Shown one piece after another: positions 49,109-59,112 of a stretch of DNA of 64,000 bases. Within the stretch, counting starts at the first letter, position 1. The number at the start of each line of letters is the position of its first letter. This DNA is from Rhizobium sp. 32-5/1. Lineage in GTDB: Bacteria > Pseudomonadota > Alphaproteobacteria > Rhizobiales > Rhizobiaceae. The position numbers and the translations under genes were made by a program. Location: the NCBI RefSeq assembly GCF_029537235.1, contig NZ_CP120638.1:1922001-1986000 (forward strand), written 5' to 3'. The notes beneath the pieces are model-generated. The model searched no databases and had not been told where the DNA came from. It saw only the letters and a program-made list of their open reading frames with translations.

Positions 49109-49215
49109 GGCAAGGGCCTCCTGCGGAATCCGGATTTGACATCCTTTTTCACGGAAAAGCGGCGCGCTGCAAGGGGCGTGCAACGCTTTGCTACGTCATC
49201 CCCAGCCGGTGATCG

Positions 49216-50184
49216 TTACAAGGTCGCCAGCAATCGTGTTCTCGTCGGTTCGTCGACGAAGGCAGCCTCGATCGCGGTGCGGGTCATGCTGTCGATCTCA
49301 TCGTCTGAAAAGCCCATGACCTGCGAGGCGATCTCGTATTCCTGGAGCAGCGATGTATGGAAGAACGGCGGATCGTCGGAGTTGAGCGTGACCTTGCAGC
49401 CTGCGTCGCGCAATGCCCTAAGCGGGTGCGAGGCAAAATCCGGGAAGACCTGCAGCGAAATGTTGGAGCCGGGGCAGGTTTCGAGCACGACACCCTCATC
49501 GGCGATGCGCTTGACCAGATCGGCATCCTCGATGGCGCGCACGCCGTGGCTGATGCGTGACGGCCGGACGTGATCGAGTGCATCCCGAACGCTGAAGGCG
49601 CCGGACAGTTCGCCGGCATGAATGGTCAGGCCAAGCCCAGCATCGCGGGCAATATCGAAGGAGCGCTTGAAATCGACGACGCGGTGCATGCGCTCCTCGC
49701 CGGCAAGATTAAAACCGGTCACCAGCGGATGATCGCGCCGCGCCGCATAAAGCGCTGTGCGCTCGGCTGCTTCCGCGCCCATGTGGCGAATGATGGTGAT
49801 CAGCATGCGCCCTTCGATGCCGGTCTTGGCCTTGGCGGCCTCGATGCCGGCGGCAAGGCCACGCAGATAGGCATCCGCCCCCAGTCCGATCGTGTTGCCA
49901 TGATCCGGCGAGACGATGATCTCGCTGTAGATCGTGCCGGCTTCGGCAAGTTCGGTGAGATAGGCCTCCGCCAGCAGCGCATAATCCTCCTCCGTGCGGA
50001 ACAGCGAGGCCACGGCGTCGTAGCATTTGACGAAGCTCGTGAAATCCGCCCAGACATAGGCGCCATCCTGGATGATGCTGGTGACGTCGAGGCCGTATTT
50101 ACGGGCCTGCTCCAGCGCCAGTGCCGGCGGCGTCGCACCTTCGATATGGCAGTGCAGTTCGGCCTTTTTCAGATGTGCAGTCAC
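49216..50184 (-). CDS. add: Adenosine deaminase
   Basis: Hydrolytically deaminates adenosine and deoxyadenosine to inosines. 322 residues; zinc ligands in ELHCHIEG (HxH), TIHAGELS (His and catalytic Glu), RISHGVRA and LNSDDPPFF (Asp pair), in the standard order. GTP-independent cytosolic enzyme. Its start overlaps the deoB stop by 4 bases, so translation is coupled. Confidence 0.94.
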   Translation of the reverse strand: MTAHLKKAELHCHIEGATPPALALEQARKYGLDVTSIIQDGAYVWADFTSFVKCYDAVASLFRTEEDYALLAEAYLTELAEAGTIYSEIIVSPDHGNTIGLGADAYLRGLAAGIEAAKAKTGIEGRMLITIIRHMGAEAAERTALYAARRDHPLVTGFNLAGEERMHRVVDFKRSFDIARDAGLGLTIHAGELSGAFSVRDALDHVRPSRISHGVRAIEDADLVKRIADEGVVLETCPGSNISLQVFPDFASHPLRALRDAGCKVTLNSDDPPFFHTSLLQEYEIASQVMGFSDDEIDSMTRTAIEAAFVDEPTRTRLLATL

Positions 50185-51401
50185 AGAAAACTTCTCCCAT
50201 GCAGGCCGGTTTCCAGCCCAAGATGTTTGGCGACGGTTTCGCCGATGCCGGCAAAGCCCGGCAGGATGCCGATCGAACGCGTGCGAATATCAGGCCCAAA
50301 AACAAGGACTGGGACACGCTCGCGGGTATGGTCGGTGCCGCGCCAGGTGGGGTCGCAGCCGTGATCGGCGGTCAGGATCACGATATCTCCGGCTTTCAGC
50401 TTGCGGTCGAGATCCGGCAGGCGGCGGTCGAAGGCTTCCAGAGCTGCGGCATAGCCCGCCACATCACGACGGTGACCATAGAGCATGTCGAAATCGACGA
50501 AATTGGTGAAGACAAGATCACCGTCAGCCGCCTCATCCATCACGGCCAAGCTGGCATCGAACAGCGCCTCGTTGCCATTGGCCTTGATGACCTTGCCTAT
50601 GCCCTGATGGGCAAAGATGTCGCCGATCTTGCCGATGGCATGCACCGTCCGGTTCGCTTTAGTCAACCTGTCGAGCAGTGTCGGCTCCGGTGGCAGCACG
50701 GAAAAATCGCGCCGGTTGCCGGTGCGCACGAAGCTCTGTGGGCTCTGGCCGATAAATGGCCGGGCGATGACGCGGCCAATATTATAGTCGTCCAGCAGGC
50801 GGCGCACCGTCAGGCAGAACTCAAGCAGCCGCTCCAGTCCGAACGTGTGCTCGTGGGCCGCGATCTGGAAGACGGAATCCGAGGATGTGTAGCAGATCGG
50901 CTTGCCGCTCCACAGGTGCTCTTCACCATGGCGGGCGATTATATCGGTGCCCGAGGCGTGGCAATTCCCAAGGATCCCCGGCACGTTGCCCTCGCGGCAA
51001 ATGGCTTCAACGAGTTCAGGCGGGAAGGCATCGCCTTCTGATGTAAAATAGCCCCAGTCGAACATGACGGGCGTTCCGGCGATCTCCCAGTGGCCTGATG
51101 GTGTGTCCTTGCCGCGCGAGACTTCACTGGCCGCACCGTAAAGCCCGAACACCCGGTCGGGCACCGGCATACCGTCGGGAAGGCGGCCAGTCGCAAGACG
51201 GGCGGCGTGCAGCAGACCGAGCGCGGACATGTTGGGAAGGCTAAGCGACCCCTCGCGCAACCCCGCACGATCGGCCGCACCGGCCGCGCAGAATTCGGCA
51301 ATGTGGCCGAGCGTATCGGCGCCATCGTCGCCAAAGTCGCGCGCATCCGGCGCGCCGCCAATGCCGAAGGAATCGAGAACGAAAAGGAATGCACGTGCCA
51401 T
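50181..51401 (-). CDS. deoB: Phosphopentomutase
   Basis: Interconverts (deoxy)ribose-1-phosphate and -5-phosphate, linking nucleoside phosphorolysis to deoC. 406 residues of the alkaline-phosphatase-like metalloenzyme family: [24 protein letters not shown] with metal Asp and the phosphorylated Thr region ([13 protein letters not shown]), plus [20 protein letters not shown]. First gene of the deoB-add-upp operon. Confidence 0.95.
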   Translation of the reverse strand: MARAFLFVLDSFGIGGAPDARDFGDDGADTLGHIAEFCAAGAADRAGLREGSLSLPNMSALGLLHAARLATGRLPDGMPVPDRVFGLYGAASEVSRGKDTPSGHWEIAGTPVMFDWGYFTSEGDAFPPELVEAICREGNVPGILGNCHASGTDIIARHGEEHLWSGKPICYTSSDSVFQIAAHEHTFGLERLLEFCLTVRRLLDDYNIGRVIARPFIGQSPQSFVRTGNRRDFSVLPPEPTLLDRLTKANRTVHAIGKIGDIFAHQGIGKVIKANGNEALFDASLAVMDEAADGDLVFTNFVDFDMLYGHRRDVAGYAAALEAFDRRLPDLDRKLKAGDIVILTADHGCDPTWRGTDHTRERVPVLVFGPDIRTRSIGILPGFAGIGETVAKHLGLETGLHGRSFL

Positions 51402-51523
51402 GGGTCACCCGGAAAGCCGATTTTCCGTGTCTTCATCGGCCGTTTCACGGCTGGCGCGGAATCGAACCGATCAATATCGCGGCGGCATTCACATTGCAAA
51501 CGGCTCCGGCGGTGGCCGCAGCG

Positions 51524-52117
51524 TCAGGAGTTGCAATCCTTGCAGGTAATCTCTTCACCGATGCGCTGACGATAGTAATAGGTTTTCGACAGGTTGATGG
51601 TCTGTGCCTGAGAGGACAGATTCGGCGCAAACAACAGCAACTCGTGAGGCACAACCATTTCGGTGCGGACCACAAAGCTGTTGAGGATTGGAAGGTCCTT
51701 GGGAATCGCAATGATCGCCGCAGTCTCGTAAGGCCTATTGCCCTTCTCATCCCGCGACCACATTACAACACCGACCCCGGCGGCAGTTACCTTGATACCG
51801 GTGATCTTCAACGAGTAAGCGCCCCCATACGGCGTCATCACGCCGGAGGCAACGTCCTTCATGCTGTCGAGAAAAGCCTTGTTGACCTCGGTCTGCTGGG
51901 TGACGATATCCGCCACAGTGCTGGACGCGCGGGCGACTTTACGCGCGACGTTGAAGCCAAGCGACACCTCGAATGCACCTATATAGGTCATGATCAGAAT
52001 AGGCGCGATGATTGCAAACTCGATTGCGCCAGTGCCCTTCCGGTCACGTCCGAAAGCCCCGAGAATCTTCGATAGTTCTGAAATTTTTGCCAAGCGGTCG
52101 CGTATTCCGATCATCAT
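51524..52117 (-). CDS. TadE-like pilus-assembly pseudopilin
   Basis: About 197 residues. A basic N-terminus is followed by RKGTGAIEFAIIAPILIMTYIGAFEVSLG, the TadE-type prepilin-like helix with the conserved Glu five residues after Gly, which FlpA-type peptidase could process. The rest is a periplasmic beta-rich domain with a C-terminal CKDC pair. I chose MMIGIRDR, preceded by GAGG, over an ATG 11 codons earlier that overlaps the previous gene. Cotranscribed with the next TadE-like gene. Confidence 0.82.
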   Translation of the reverse strand: MMIGIRDRLAKISELSKILGAFGRDRKGTGAIEFAIIAPILIMTYIGAFEVSLGFNVARKVARASSTVADIVTQQTEVNKAFLDSMKDVASGVMTPYGGAYSLKITGIKVTAAGVGVVMWSRDEKGNRPYETAAIIAIPKDLPILNSFVVRTEMVVPHELLLFAPNLSSQAQTINLSKTYYYRQRIGEEITCKDCNS

Positions 52118-52136
52118 TGCTGCAATCCTCGATGGC

Positions 52137-52763
52137 TCAATAGTTCTCATTGCGGAACGCCGCGGTCGCGACCATCAGATAATCACTGGGCATGCTGCTG
52201 CCAGCCGGACGAAGGTTCGTCACATAGGGACGAACAAGATCTGCTGTTACCGACCAGCGGTAATAGGCCCGCACGATATTGACGGTTGTCGGACCGCCAG
52301 GCGAAAACGCAAAACCCGTGGTATCGAGATCGCCGTTGGTGGCACTGCCTTTTCTGGGGATGGTTGTCGGTATTTTTGAGAAATCGGCGAAGCTGCGAAC
52401 ATCCAGATAGAGCTTTTCTGCGTCGCATTTCAGCATGATGGAGATTTCATCACAAAACAGCTTCCGGAATTCTTCGGGAGACTTGTTCGTGGCTGCACTG
52501 CCCTGACCGAAGGTGATCTCACCGGTGCGAACCTTTCGCGCCATTGTATCGGTCGCATTGGCAAGCAGCTGTTCTCCAGTGAACGCCGCGAACGTTTCAA
52601 GCGATGCAAAGACGATGATCAAAAACGGCAAAGCGAGAATGGAAAACTCGATCGCAGAGGTGCCGTTCTTTTCGGAAAGCAGCCGACGGAACAAGCCTTT
52701 GCGACGTGCAGCAACCGGCGCCTTCACACCTGCCAACGCATTATCGTTTTCCTTGTCGATCAT
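52137..52763 (-). CDS. TadE/TadG-like pilus-assembly pseudopilin
   Basis: 208 residues. Residues 33-58 (NGTSAIEFSILALPFLIIVFASLETFAAF) form the TadE-like helix with Gly-x5-Glu spacing. The periplasmic part has two Cys (LFCDE and LKCDAE). Flp systems need such minor pseudopilins for adhesion and assembly. It is transcribed away from the main pilus operon together with the neighbouring TadE gene. Confidence 0.83.
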   Translation of the reverse strand: MIDKENDNALAGVKAPVAARRKGLFRRLLSEKNGTSAIEFSILALPFLIIVFASLETFAAFTGEQLLANATDTMARKVRTGEITFGQGSAATNKSPEEFRKLFCDEISIMLKCDAEKLYLDVRSFADFSKIPTTIPRKGSATNGDLDTTGFAFSPGGPTTVNIVRAYYRWSVTADLVRPYVTNLRPAGSSMPSDYLMVATAAFRNENY

Positions 52764-52897
52764 CTCTTCATTCCGCCACCCGTCACAAGATGAGGCAGTC
52801 TAGGAAAAGACAATTGATATTTCGTATGCAATGGAACTCGAAATTTTAAATGAAACCATCACCTCTTGGTAAGGATAGGCGCACGAGCATAGCGCCA

Positions 52898-53311
52898 CTA
52901 ATTGGCGGCCCCTTTTCGTTCCGCATGCACTTCGCAGTTCGGCGTGCAGGAGAGAACGGACCGTTCGGTTTGCTTGAAGACACGCACCGTATTGCCCTCG
53001 TCGATCGAAACGAGAAGGCGTTCATCGACGATAGCGTTTCCATCGACATCGAGAATGACAAGATTGGTGGTACCAAAGCTTTTGCCCGTCAGCACAATGG
53101 TTTTAGCGTCTGCCACCGTCGCATCCGCCACCTCTGAATTACCGATGATCACCTTGCTTACCGGTCGGTCGAGCTTCAGTACGCGGGCGTGGTCCATATA
53201 GACGCGCATCATCTCTTCACCTGCCTGGGCAGCAACCGGTGTCAGCTGAAACAGCGCTGCCATCGCAAATGCAAGCAATTGGACGCCGGTGGCTGAATTA
53301 TGCGAAATCAT
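52898..53311 (-). CDS. Small periplasmic protein resembling the CpaC/RcpA N-terminal domain
   Basis: 137 residues with a signal peptide (LLAFAMAALFQLTPVAAQA). The mature part matches the pilus-assembly N-terminal domain that precedes secretins in Flp systems: VLKLDRPVSKVIIGNSEVADATVADAKTIVLTGKSFGTTNLVILD. The full CpaC downstream has the same pattern (TVKLGLNKATVIDLPTDAHDILVADPELADA), so this is a free-standing copy without the secretin channel. The start MISHNSATG was taken because upstream in-frame sequence is unlike. It may assist secretin or pilus assembly. Confidence 0.82.
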   Translation of the reverse strand: MISHNSATGVQLLAFAMAALFQLTPVAAQAGEEMMRVYMDHARVLKLDRPVSKVIIGNSEVADATVADAKTIVLTGKSFGTTNLVILDVDGNAIVDERLLVSIDEGNTVRVFKQTERSVLSCTPNCEVHAERKGAAN

Positions 53312-53478
53312 GGCGCTTTCCCTGAAGACACTGAATTCGCCTAACATCCACTGGTTTGGTGAATGAAGCGTTAAGTCCAGGAATGTTACACTTGTACATA
53401 CGCCGCGTGCTCGAACATCTGTCGCAGCGGCCTCCCGAATATTAGCAATTGGTTCACCAACGAATGGGGAGTAGGGCG

Positions 53479-53494
53479 TTAACACCTTGGTAAC
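53479..53494 (+). promoter_or_regulatory. CtrA-like site upstream of the Flp pilin gene
   Basis: TTAACACCTTGGTAAC fits the CtrA consensus TTAA-N7-TTAAC with a single mismatch, 109 bases before the pilin ATG. In Caulobacter the pilA promoter is CtrA-controlled. Confidence 0.55.
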
Positions 53495-53602
53495 CGGATT
53501 CCTTAAGCCGATTGAAATTTGCCCTGTGTAGGTTTGCCTTCATCCGATCAACGGAAACAGTTGGCGGAAGTGCTGAACAACAATCGAAGTAGGAGAATTC
53601 AC

Positions 53603-53785
53603 ATGACCAAGATTTTCGCTCGTTTCCTCAAGGATGAATCCGGCGCAACCGCAATCGAATACGGCCTGATCGCTGCTCTCATCTCCGTCGCCCTTATCAC
53701 CGGCGCGACGACGCTCGGTGGTGCTTTGAACACGCAGTTCACCGACCTTAGCACCAAGATGAATACAGCCAACGGCGCGTTCTGA
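53603..53785 (+). CDS. ctpA: Flp family type IVb pilin
   Basis: The major pilus subunit, 60 residues. The N-terminus (MTKIFARFLKDESGA) is cleaved after Gly by the peptidase CpaA to leave ATAIEYGLIAALISVALITG, which has the Glu5 and Tyr6 of all Flp pilins and forms the fibre core. The short ORF start upstream is rejected, because the ATG chosen has AGGAG 8 bases before it. A strong terminator follows, so the pilin is made in excess over the assembly proteins. Confidence 0.95.
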   Translation: MTKIFARFLKDESGATAIEYGLIAALISVALITGATTLGGALNTQFTDLSTKMNTANGAF

Positions 53786-53810
53786 TCCCGCCAACGGTGT
53801 GCATTTTGGA

Positions 53811-53838
53811 AAACCGCCTCTTTCGGGGCGGTTTTTCT
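53811..53838 (+). terminator. Rho-independent terminator after the pilin gene
   Basis: AAACCGCC and GGCGGTTT form a stem followed by TTTTTCTTT, 25 bases after the pilin stop. Typical of highly expressed pilin genes, limiting readthrough to cpaA. Confidence 0.9.
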
Positions 53839-53954
53839 TTGGCCGCAATGGCTGAGTGTCAGGTTGGCACTTCGTTAAACCTACATCTGTATGTTGCCGT
53901 CTCTAAGATGGGTTCACGATCGCCGAAGTTGGCCACACGAACAGGGAGATACGC

Positions 53955-54466
53955 ATGATCGAAGCCGCCATTTTCATCATCCTGCCGCTTTGCCTGGCGA
54001 TCGCTGCATTTTCCGATCTGTTCACAATGACGATACCCAATCGCGTATCAGCCATAATACTGGGTGCCTTTGTTCTCGTCGCGCCGCTGGCAGGACTGGA
54101 CTTGACCACGATCGGCATTCATCTCAGCGCGGGACTGGCGGTATTTGTTGTCTGTTTTGCGCTCTTTGCGCTCAACGTTATGGGCGGTGGCGATGCCAAG
54201 CTTCTGACTGCGAGTGCAGTCTGGTTCGGTTTCAATAACTCTCTGATCGAGTTTCTCATCTACGTGTCAGCCCTTGGCGGCGTCCTTGCAATCCTCGTTC
54301 TGATGATGCGCAAGCAGGAGAATACCATTCTGGCCTCTGGTCTGCCGGTACCTCATCTGCTTCTGACTGCGAAAAAGATTCCGTACGGCATCGCCATCGG
54401 AATGGGAGGATTTTTCGCCTACCCGTCCTCCCCTTGATGCAACTCGCCTTTGCACAGGCTTCCTGA
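53955..54466 (+). CDS. cpaA: Prepilin peptidase CpaA, C-terminus frameshifted
   Basis: Aspartyl protease in the inner membrane that removes the leader of Flp pilin and TadE/F. Two catalytic Asp are visible, in FSDLFTMTIPNRVS and GGGDAKLL, with five to six helices. The open frame stops early at PSSP; one more C in CCCC at 54430-54433 continues it as LMQLAFAQAS, giving 170 residues as in related CpaA proteins. Lacks the N-terminal methylase domain of PilD, as usual for Flp systems. Confidence 0.93.
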
Positions 54467-54630
54467 AAACATCGCAAGCCGCTTCCATCGAGGCAAGACT
54501 ACTAACGCAAATTCTCAGAAAGACTAAAGAAAGCATTTGTTAACCACGACCGTAAGCGCGTTGTTAACTATAATTACACCAATTCCTGACCATTCTGCGC
54601 CGAGAAGAATCTTGGGGCGCAGGAAGAATC

Positions 54631-55446
54631 ATGAAACCGGTACGTGTTATCATTCTGGCAGTGGCTGTCGTGTCCGCAGGATTGGCCGGTTTCCTGGCGC
54701 TGAAGCTCACCAGCGGCAAGCAGGTCATCGAGATGTCGGAACCCGTCATCGAGCAGGCCCCCTCCGTCAACGTCCTCGTTGCCTCCAAGAGCTTGCCAGT
54801 CGGATCGCGGCTCAACGCGGATTCGATCCGCTGGATGGCCTGGCCGCAGGACGGCGTGGTCGAAGGCCTGATTACTGAGGACGCCCGGCCGAATGCCGTA
54901 GCGGACCTTGCCGGCGTTGTCGTGCGGCTGCCCATCTTCAATGGTGAACCTGTCCGGCAGGAAAAGATTGCCGATTCCTCCAGCCAAATCTTGTCTTCAC
55001 TGCTGCCGGCCGGCAAACGCGCCGTGGCAACGGAAATCACCGTGGCAACAGGCGCCGGCGGCTTCATCCTGCCGAATGACCGCGTCGATGTCATCATGGT
55101 CCGCAAATCGGAGGGTGAAACCTTCCTGACAGAGACCGTGCTCAGCAATGTTCGCGTTCTGGCGATCGATCAACAGATCGAGGAAAATGCAGAAGGCGGC
55201 AAATCGGTTCTGGGGACCACGGCGACACTGGAACTCACGCCGGACCAGGCCAAGGTGATGACCGTCGCGCAACAGATGGCAGAACGCCTCTCGCTGGCTC
55301 TGCGCAGTGTTGCCGATGCTCAGGAATCGGACACGACGGCTGCAGACTATCTTCTTAGCGGCGACGGCATACCAACCATCCAAGTCATTAAATCGGGCTC
55401 GATCGTCAAGAATGACGGCGCCGCCATGAACCCTACCCAGCAATAG
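54631..55446 (+). CDS. cpaB: Flp pilus assembly protein CpaB (RcpC-like)
   Basis: 271 residues, with one N-terminal membrane helix or signal (VIILAVAVVSAGLAGFLAL). A SAF domain lies at about residues 47-110 (VLVASKSLPVGSRLNADSIRWMAWPQDGV), followed by the RcpC domain. Periplasmic protein that stabilises the secretin in Tad systems. It lies 19 bases upstream of cpaC. Confidence 0.93.
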   Translation: MKPVRVIILAVAVVSAGLAGFLALKLTSGKQVIEMSEPVIEQAPSVNVLVASKSLPVGSRLNADSIRWMAWPQDGVVEGLITEDARPNAVADLAGVVVRLPIFNGEPVRQEKIADSSSQILSSLLPAGKRAVATEITVATGAGGFILPNDRVDVIMVRKSEGETFLTETVLSNVRVLAIDQQIEENAEGGKSVLGTTATLELTPDQAKVMTVAQQMAERLSLALRSVADAQESDTTAADYLLSGDGIPTIQVIKSGSIVKNDGAAMNPTQQ

Positions 55447-55465
55447 TGATTGAGCGGAGCTGAAC

Positions 55466-57014
55466 GTGAACCGGATCGCAAAAAACTTCGTGCTTCTGTT
55501 GCTGGCGGCTTGTCATTCTGTCTGGCATTCTCGGGTTTGCCCGCGCAGATCGCACCCGACTTCGCCGCAGTTTCAGTGGCTGAAGCGGCCTCGTCGTCCA
55601 TCGTGCGGATCACGCAAAGCGGTGCAGGCGTCAAGAAGACCGTCAAGCTCGGCCTTAACAAGGCCACTGTCATCGATTTGCCGACCGACGCCCATGACAT
55701 TCTTGTTGCCGATCCGGAACTGGCCGATGCCGTAACACGCACGTCGCGCCGCATCTATCTCTTCGGCAAGACGGTGGGCCAGACGAACATCTTCATTTTC
55801 GGCCCCAATGGCGAGGAAATTGTCAGCATCGAGTTGGAAATCGAGCGTGATATCACGGGGCTCGAAGCCAACCTTCGCCGCTTCCTGCCGGATTCCGACA
55901 TCAAGGTCGAGATCATCTCCGACAACATCGTGCTGACCGGAAGCGTCCGGACGCCGCAGGACGCATCACAGGCAGCGAATCTTGCCGAGATCTTTCTCAA
56001 GGGCGGTGAGGCGACGACACGCAGCATCACGGCTCAGGGAAACAACGGCGATGCAGACATTTTCGCTGAACAACGACAGGTCTCACAGATCGTCAATCTC
56101 CTGAAGATTGATGGCGAGGACCAGGTAACGCTGAAGGTCACGGTTGCCGAAGTCAGCCGGCAGGTTCTGAAACAGCTTGGTTTCAACGGCTCCGTCAGTG
56201 GCAGCAGTGGGGGCATTGCCTTCCGCAATCCAACCAATCTGGGCAACGCAATCGGCATCGGCACCACGGCAATGGCGACAGGGTCGATTGGTGCCGTCGA
56301 TATCGCCAGCTACATCAATGCGATGGAGCAGGCCGGCGTCATGCGCACGCTAGCCGAACCAAGCCTGACGGCGATTTCCGGCGAACAGGCCAAGTTTTTC
56401 GTTGGCGGTGATTTCAGACTCCCAGCACACAGGAAGTGGGCGAAGACGAAGACGGCAACAGAGAAGTAACACGCGAAATTCAGACCGTGGAATATGGCAT
56501 AGAGCTGAATTTCAAGCCCGTCGTCCTCGGCCCCGGCCGCATCAGCCTCAACATCGAAACCAATGTTTCCGAACCGACCTGGGAAGGGTCTGCGGTCACC
56601 GGCAACGGAACGCTGAGCATTCCAGGTTCGACCTATATGTCGATCCGGAAGCGCGAAGCAACAACCAGTGTCGAACTTCCCTCCGGCGGTTCCATCGTCA
56701 TCGCAGGCCTGGTGCAGGACAATATCCGTCAGGCGATGTCGGGCCTTCCGGGACTTTCAAAGATCCCGATCTTCGGCACGCTGTTCCGCTCCAAAGACTT
56801 CATTCGCAACGAAACCGAACTGGTGATCATCGCCACGCCTTACCTGGTGCGCCCCGTAGCGCGCGGTGCTCTCTCGCGTCCCGACGATAATTTCAACGCC
56901 GCCAATGACGTTGCCAGCTATTTCCTCGGCGAGGTCAACCGCATCTACGGCCGCCGCGAAGGCGACGTTCCGACAGGCCAGTACCACGGCAATGTCGGCT
57001 TCATCTACAAATAG
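55466..57014 (+). CDS. cpaC: Flp pilus secretin CpaC, two missing bases
   Basis: Outer-membrane channel for the pilus. A GTG start gives VNRIAKKLRASVAGGLSFCLAFSGLPAQ, a signal peptide, once one A is restored in the A-run at 55480-55485. Then follow the N-terminal pilus domain (TVKLGLNKATVIDLP), a BON-like region and the secretin core (VTLKVTVAEVSRQVLKQLGFN). The second break is at GGDFRLP; restoring one C at 56421-56423 continues it as STQEVGEDEDGN to the secretin end GLPGLSKIPIFGTLFRSKDF. Corrected length 516 residues, normal for CpaC/RcpA. Confidence 0.93.
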
Positions 57015-57021
57015 GCGGGGC

Positions 57022-57759
57022 ATGGACATGAACGAACGCATTTTCAAGAGCCGCAGATCCGAAAGGCAAACCACCATGCCGACCCATTCTCGTCCCGACA
57101 CGATCCGCATGGCGCGCAAGGTCGTTTTCGCCGCGGCGCTTGCTGTTTCGGCTGTATCGCTGACGGCCTGTGGCGCCAACCAGGATCGCCTGTCGACCGG
57201 CGCCCTGCCCGATGACTACCGTACGCGCCACCCGATCATGATCGCCGAAGCCGAGCACACGATCGACATTCCGGTCGCCAGCGGCGATATCCGGCTGCAA
57301 CAGGGCACACGTGACGTCATCAGCGGATTCGCCGCCGACTACGCCAACTCATCCTCGGGACCAATCAATATTCTATTGCCCAGCGGATCCTCGAACGCGC
57401 ATGCAGCCCATGCCGTGCGCCGTGAAATCCGCGGGCTGTTCGTTTCATCAGGCATTCCTGCAAGCCGGCTGTTTGAAACCAGCTATCAGGCGGGATCGCA
57501 CGGGGACGCGGCACCGATCCGGCTCAGCTATCACGCCATAACGGCGAAGACCGAACCCTGCGGCAACTGGCCGTCTGATTTGATCTCCAACACATCCCAA
57601 AACCGCAATTATGAAAACTTCGGCTGCGCCAGCCAATCAAACCTCGCTGCACAGATCGCCAACCCGGCAGACCTGATTGCCCCTCGTAAGATGTCGCCGA
57701 TCGATGCGGCTCGGCGCGGTCAGGTGATCAAGGACTATCGCAACATCGATACTGAATGA
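57022..57759 (+). CDS. cpaD: Flp pilus assembly lipoprotein CpaD
   Basis: 245 residues. An Arg-rich N-terminus leads into a lipoprotein signal (VVFAAALAVSAVSLTAC with lipobox LTAC). The mature protein has the CpaD pattern YRTRHPIMIAEAEHTIDIPVASG and a late CGNWPSDLISN...NYENFGCASQSNLAAQIANP, with paired Cys. CpaD is an outer-membrane-attached part of the Tad apparatus. The ATG lies 7 bases after the cpaC stop. Confidence 0.93.
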   Translation: MDMNERIFKSRRSERQTTMPTHSRPDTIRMARKVVFAAALAVSAVSLTACGANQDRLSTGALPDDYRTRHPIMIAEAEHTIDIPVASGDIRLQQGTRDVISGFAADYANSSSGPINILLPSGSSNAHAAHAVRREIRGLFVSSGIPASRLFETSYQAGSHGDAAPIRLSYHAITAKTEPCGNWPSDLISNTSQNRNYENFGCASQSNLAAQIANPADLIAPRKMSPIDAARRGQVIKDYRNIDTE

Positions 57760-57791
57760 TTTCGACGTACCGTTACCCCAGGGATAAGCCC

Positions 57792-59081
57792 ATGAGCACG
57801 ATCGACTACAAAATCGAGACCGGAACCAGGGACACCGATGCCTCGCTCGATGCCATGCGGCCTGCCGAGGTCGAGCATCTGCGCCCGCTTCCACGCATTT
57901 CTGTCCATGCCTTCTGCGAAACCGAAGGTATGCAGCGGATCATGGAGCGGTGTGGTCAGGATCGGCGCATGGCCAAGGTCAGCCTGCGTATCAACAGTGG
58001 CAGCATCGCGGCAGCCGCCAACATGTTCTCGACGGTCTCGACCCCGAACCTGATCATCCTGGAAACGTCGGCGGAACCGCATCTTTTGATGGAGGAGCTT
58101 GCACCGCTGGCATCCGTTTGCGATCCAAGCACAAAGGTCATCCTGATCGGGCGCTACAACGATATTCCGCTTTACCGCGAGCTCATCCGCAATGGGATCT
58201 CCGAATATATCGTCGCGCCGGTCGGTATGCCCGATGTGATGGGTGCGATCGCCGCAATCTTTGTCGATCCGGAAGCCGAACCCTTAGGCCGCAACATCGC
58301 CTTCATAGGCGCTAAGGGGGCTGCGGTTCATCGACGTTGGCACACAATTGCGCCTGGGGCATCTCCAATCTGTTTTCGACAGAGGTCGTTCTCGCCGATC
58401 TCGACCTCCCCTATGGCACGGCAAACATCAATTTCGACCAGGATCCGCCGCAGGGCATTTCCGAGGCCGTGTTTGCCCCCGAACGCCTGGACGAGGTCTT
58501 CCTAGACCGTCTTTTGACGAAATGCTCTGAGCATCTGTCCCTTCTGGCGGCGCCTTCAATGCTCGATCGTGCCTATGATTTCGATGTCAACGCGTTCCAG
58601 CCTATTCTCGAAATCCTGCAACGTAATGCGCCGGTGACGGTGCTCGACGTGCCGCATATGTGGACTGACTGGACCCGTTCGGTTCTGGCCGATGTCGATG
58701 AAGTGGTCATCACCGCCGTGCCTGATCTAGCTAATCTGCGAAATGCCAAGAACCTGTTCGATGCACTGAAGAAGATCAGGCCAAACGACAAGGTGCCTCA
58801 TCTGGTGCTGAACCAGGTCGGCATGCCCAAGCGTCCCGAAATCGCACCGAACGACTTCTGCGATCTCGCTGGAGGTCCAGCCGGTGGCGATCATTCCGTT
58901 CGACGCGGTCTTGTTCGGCAATGCCGCAAATAGCGGCCGCATGATCGCGGAAATCGATAAGAAAGCCCCTGTGGCCGAAACCTTTTCGCAGCTTGCCCAT
59001 CTGGTTACCGGCCGGGCGACGGCGAAAAAGGCCAAGAAGGGCGGGCTTGGCAAGATGCTCGGCATGCTCGGCCGCAAGTAA
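57792..59081 (+). CDS. cpaE: Flp pilus assembly ATPase-like protein CpaE, two frame breaks
   Basis: MinD/ParA-like protein that localises the pilus machine. The N-terminal receiver-like part (about 40-160) is followed by the deviant Walker A segment GAKGGCGSSTLAHN, which appears only after restoring one G in GGGGG at 58316-58320. A second break near 58861 (NDFCDLAGG against LEVQPVAIIPFDAVLFGNAANSG) needs a net change of two missing bases or one extra base and is not in a homopolymer. The end GRMIAEIDKKAPVAETFSQLAHLVTGR...MLGRK is typical of CpaE/TadZ. About 430 residues after correction. Confidence 0.9.
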
Positions 59082-59112
59082 ACGCCTCTGACACGAAAAC
59101 CGGATTGAAAGC

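Noticed and set aside
54540..54600. CtrA site before cpaB
   Set aside because: TTAA repeats occur, but none has a second half site at the right spacing.
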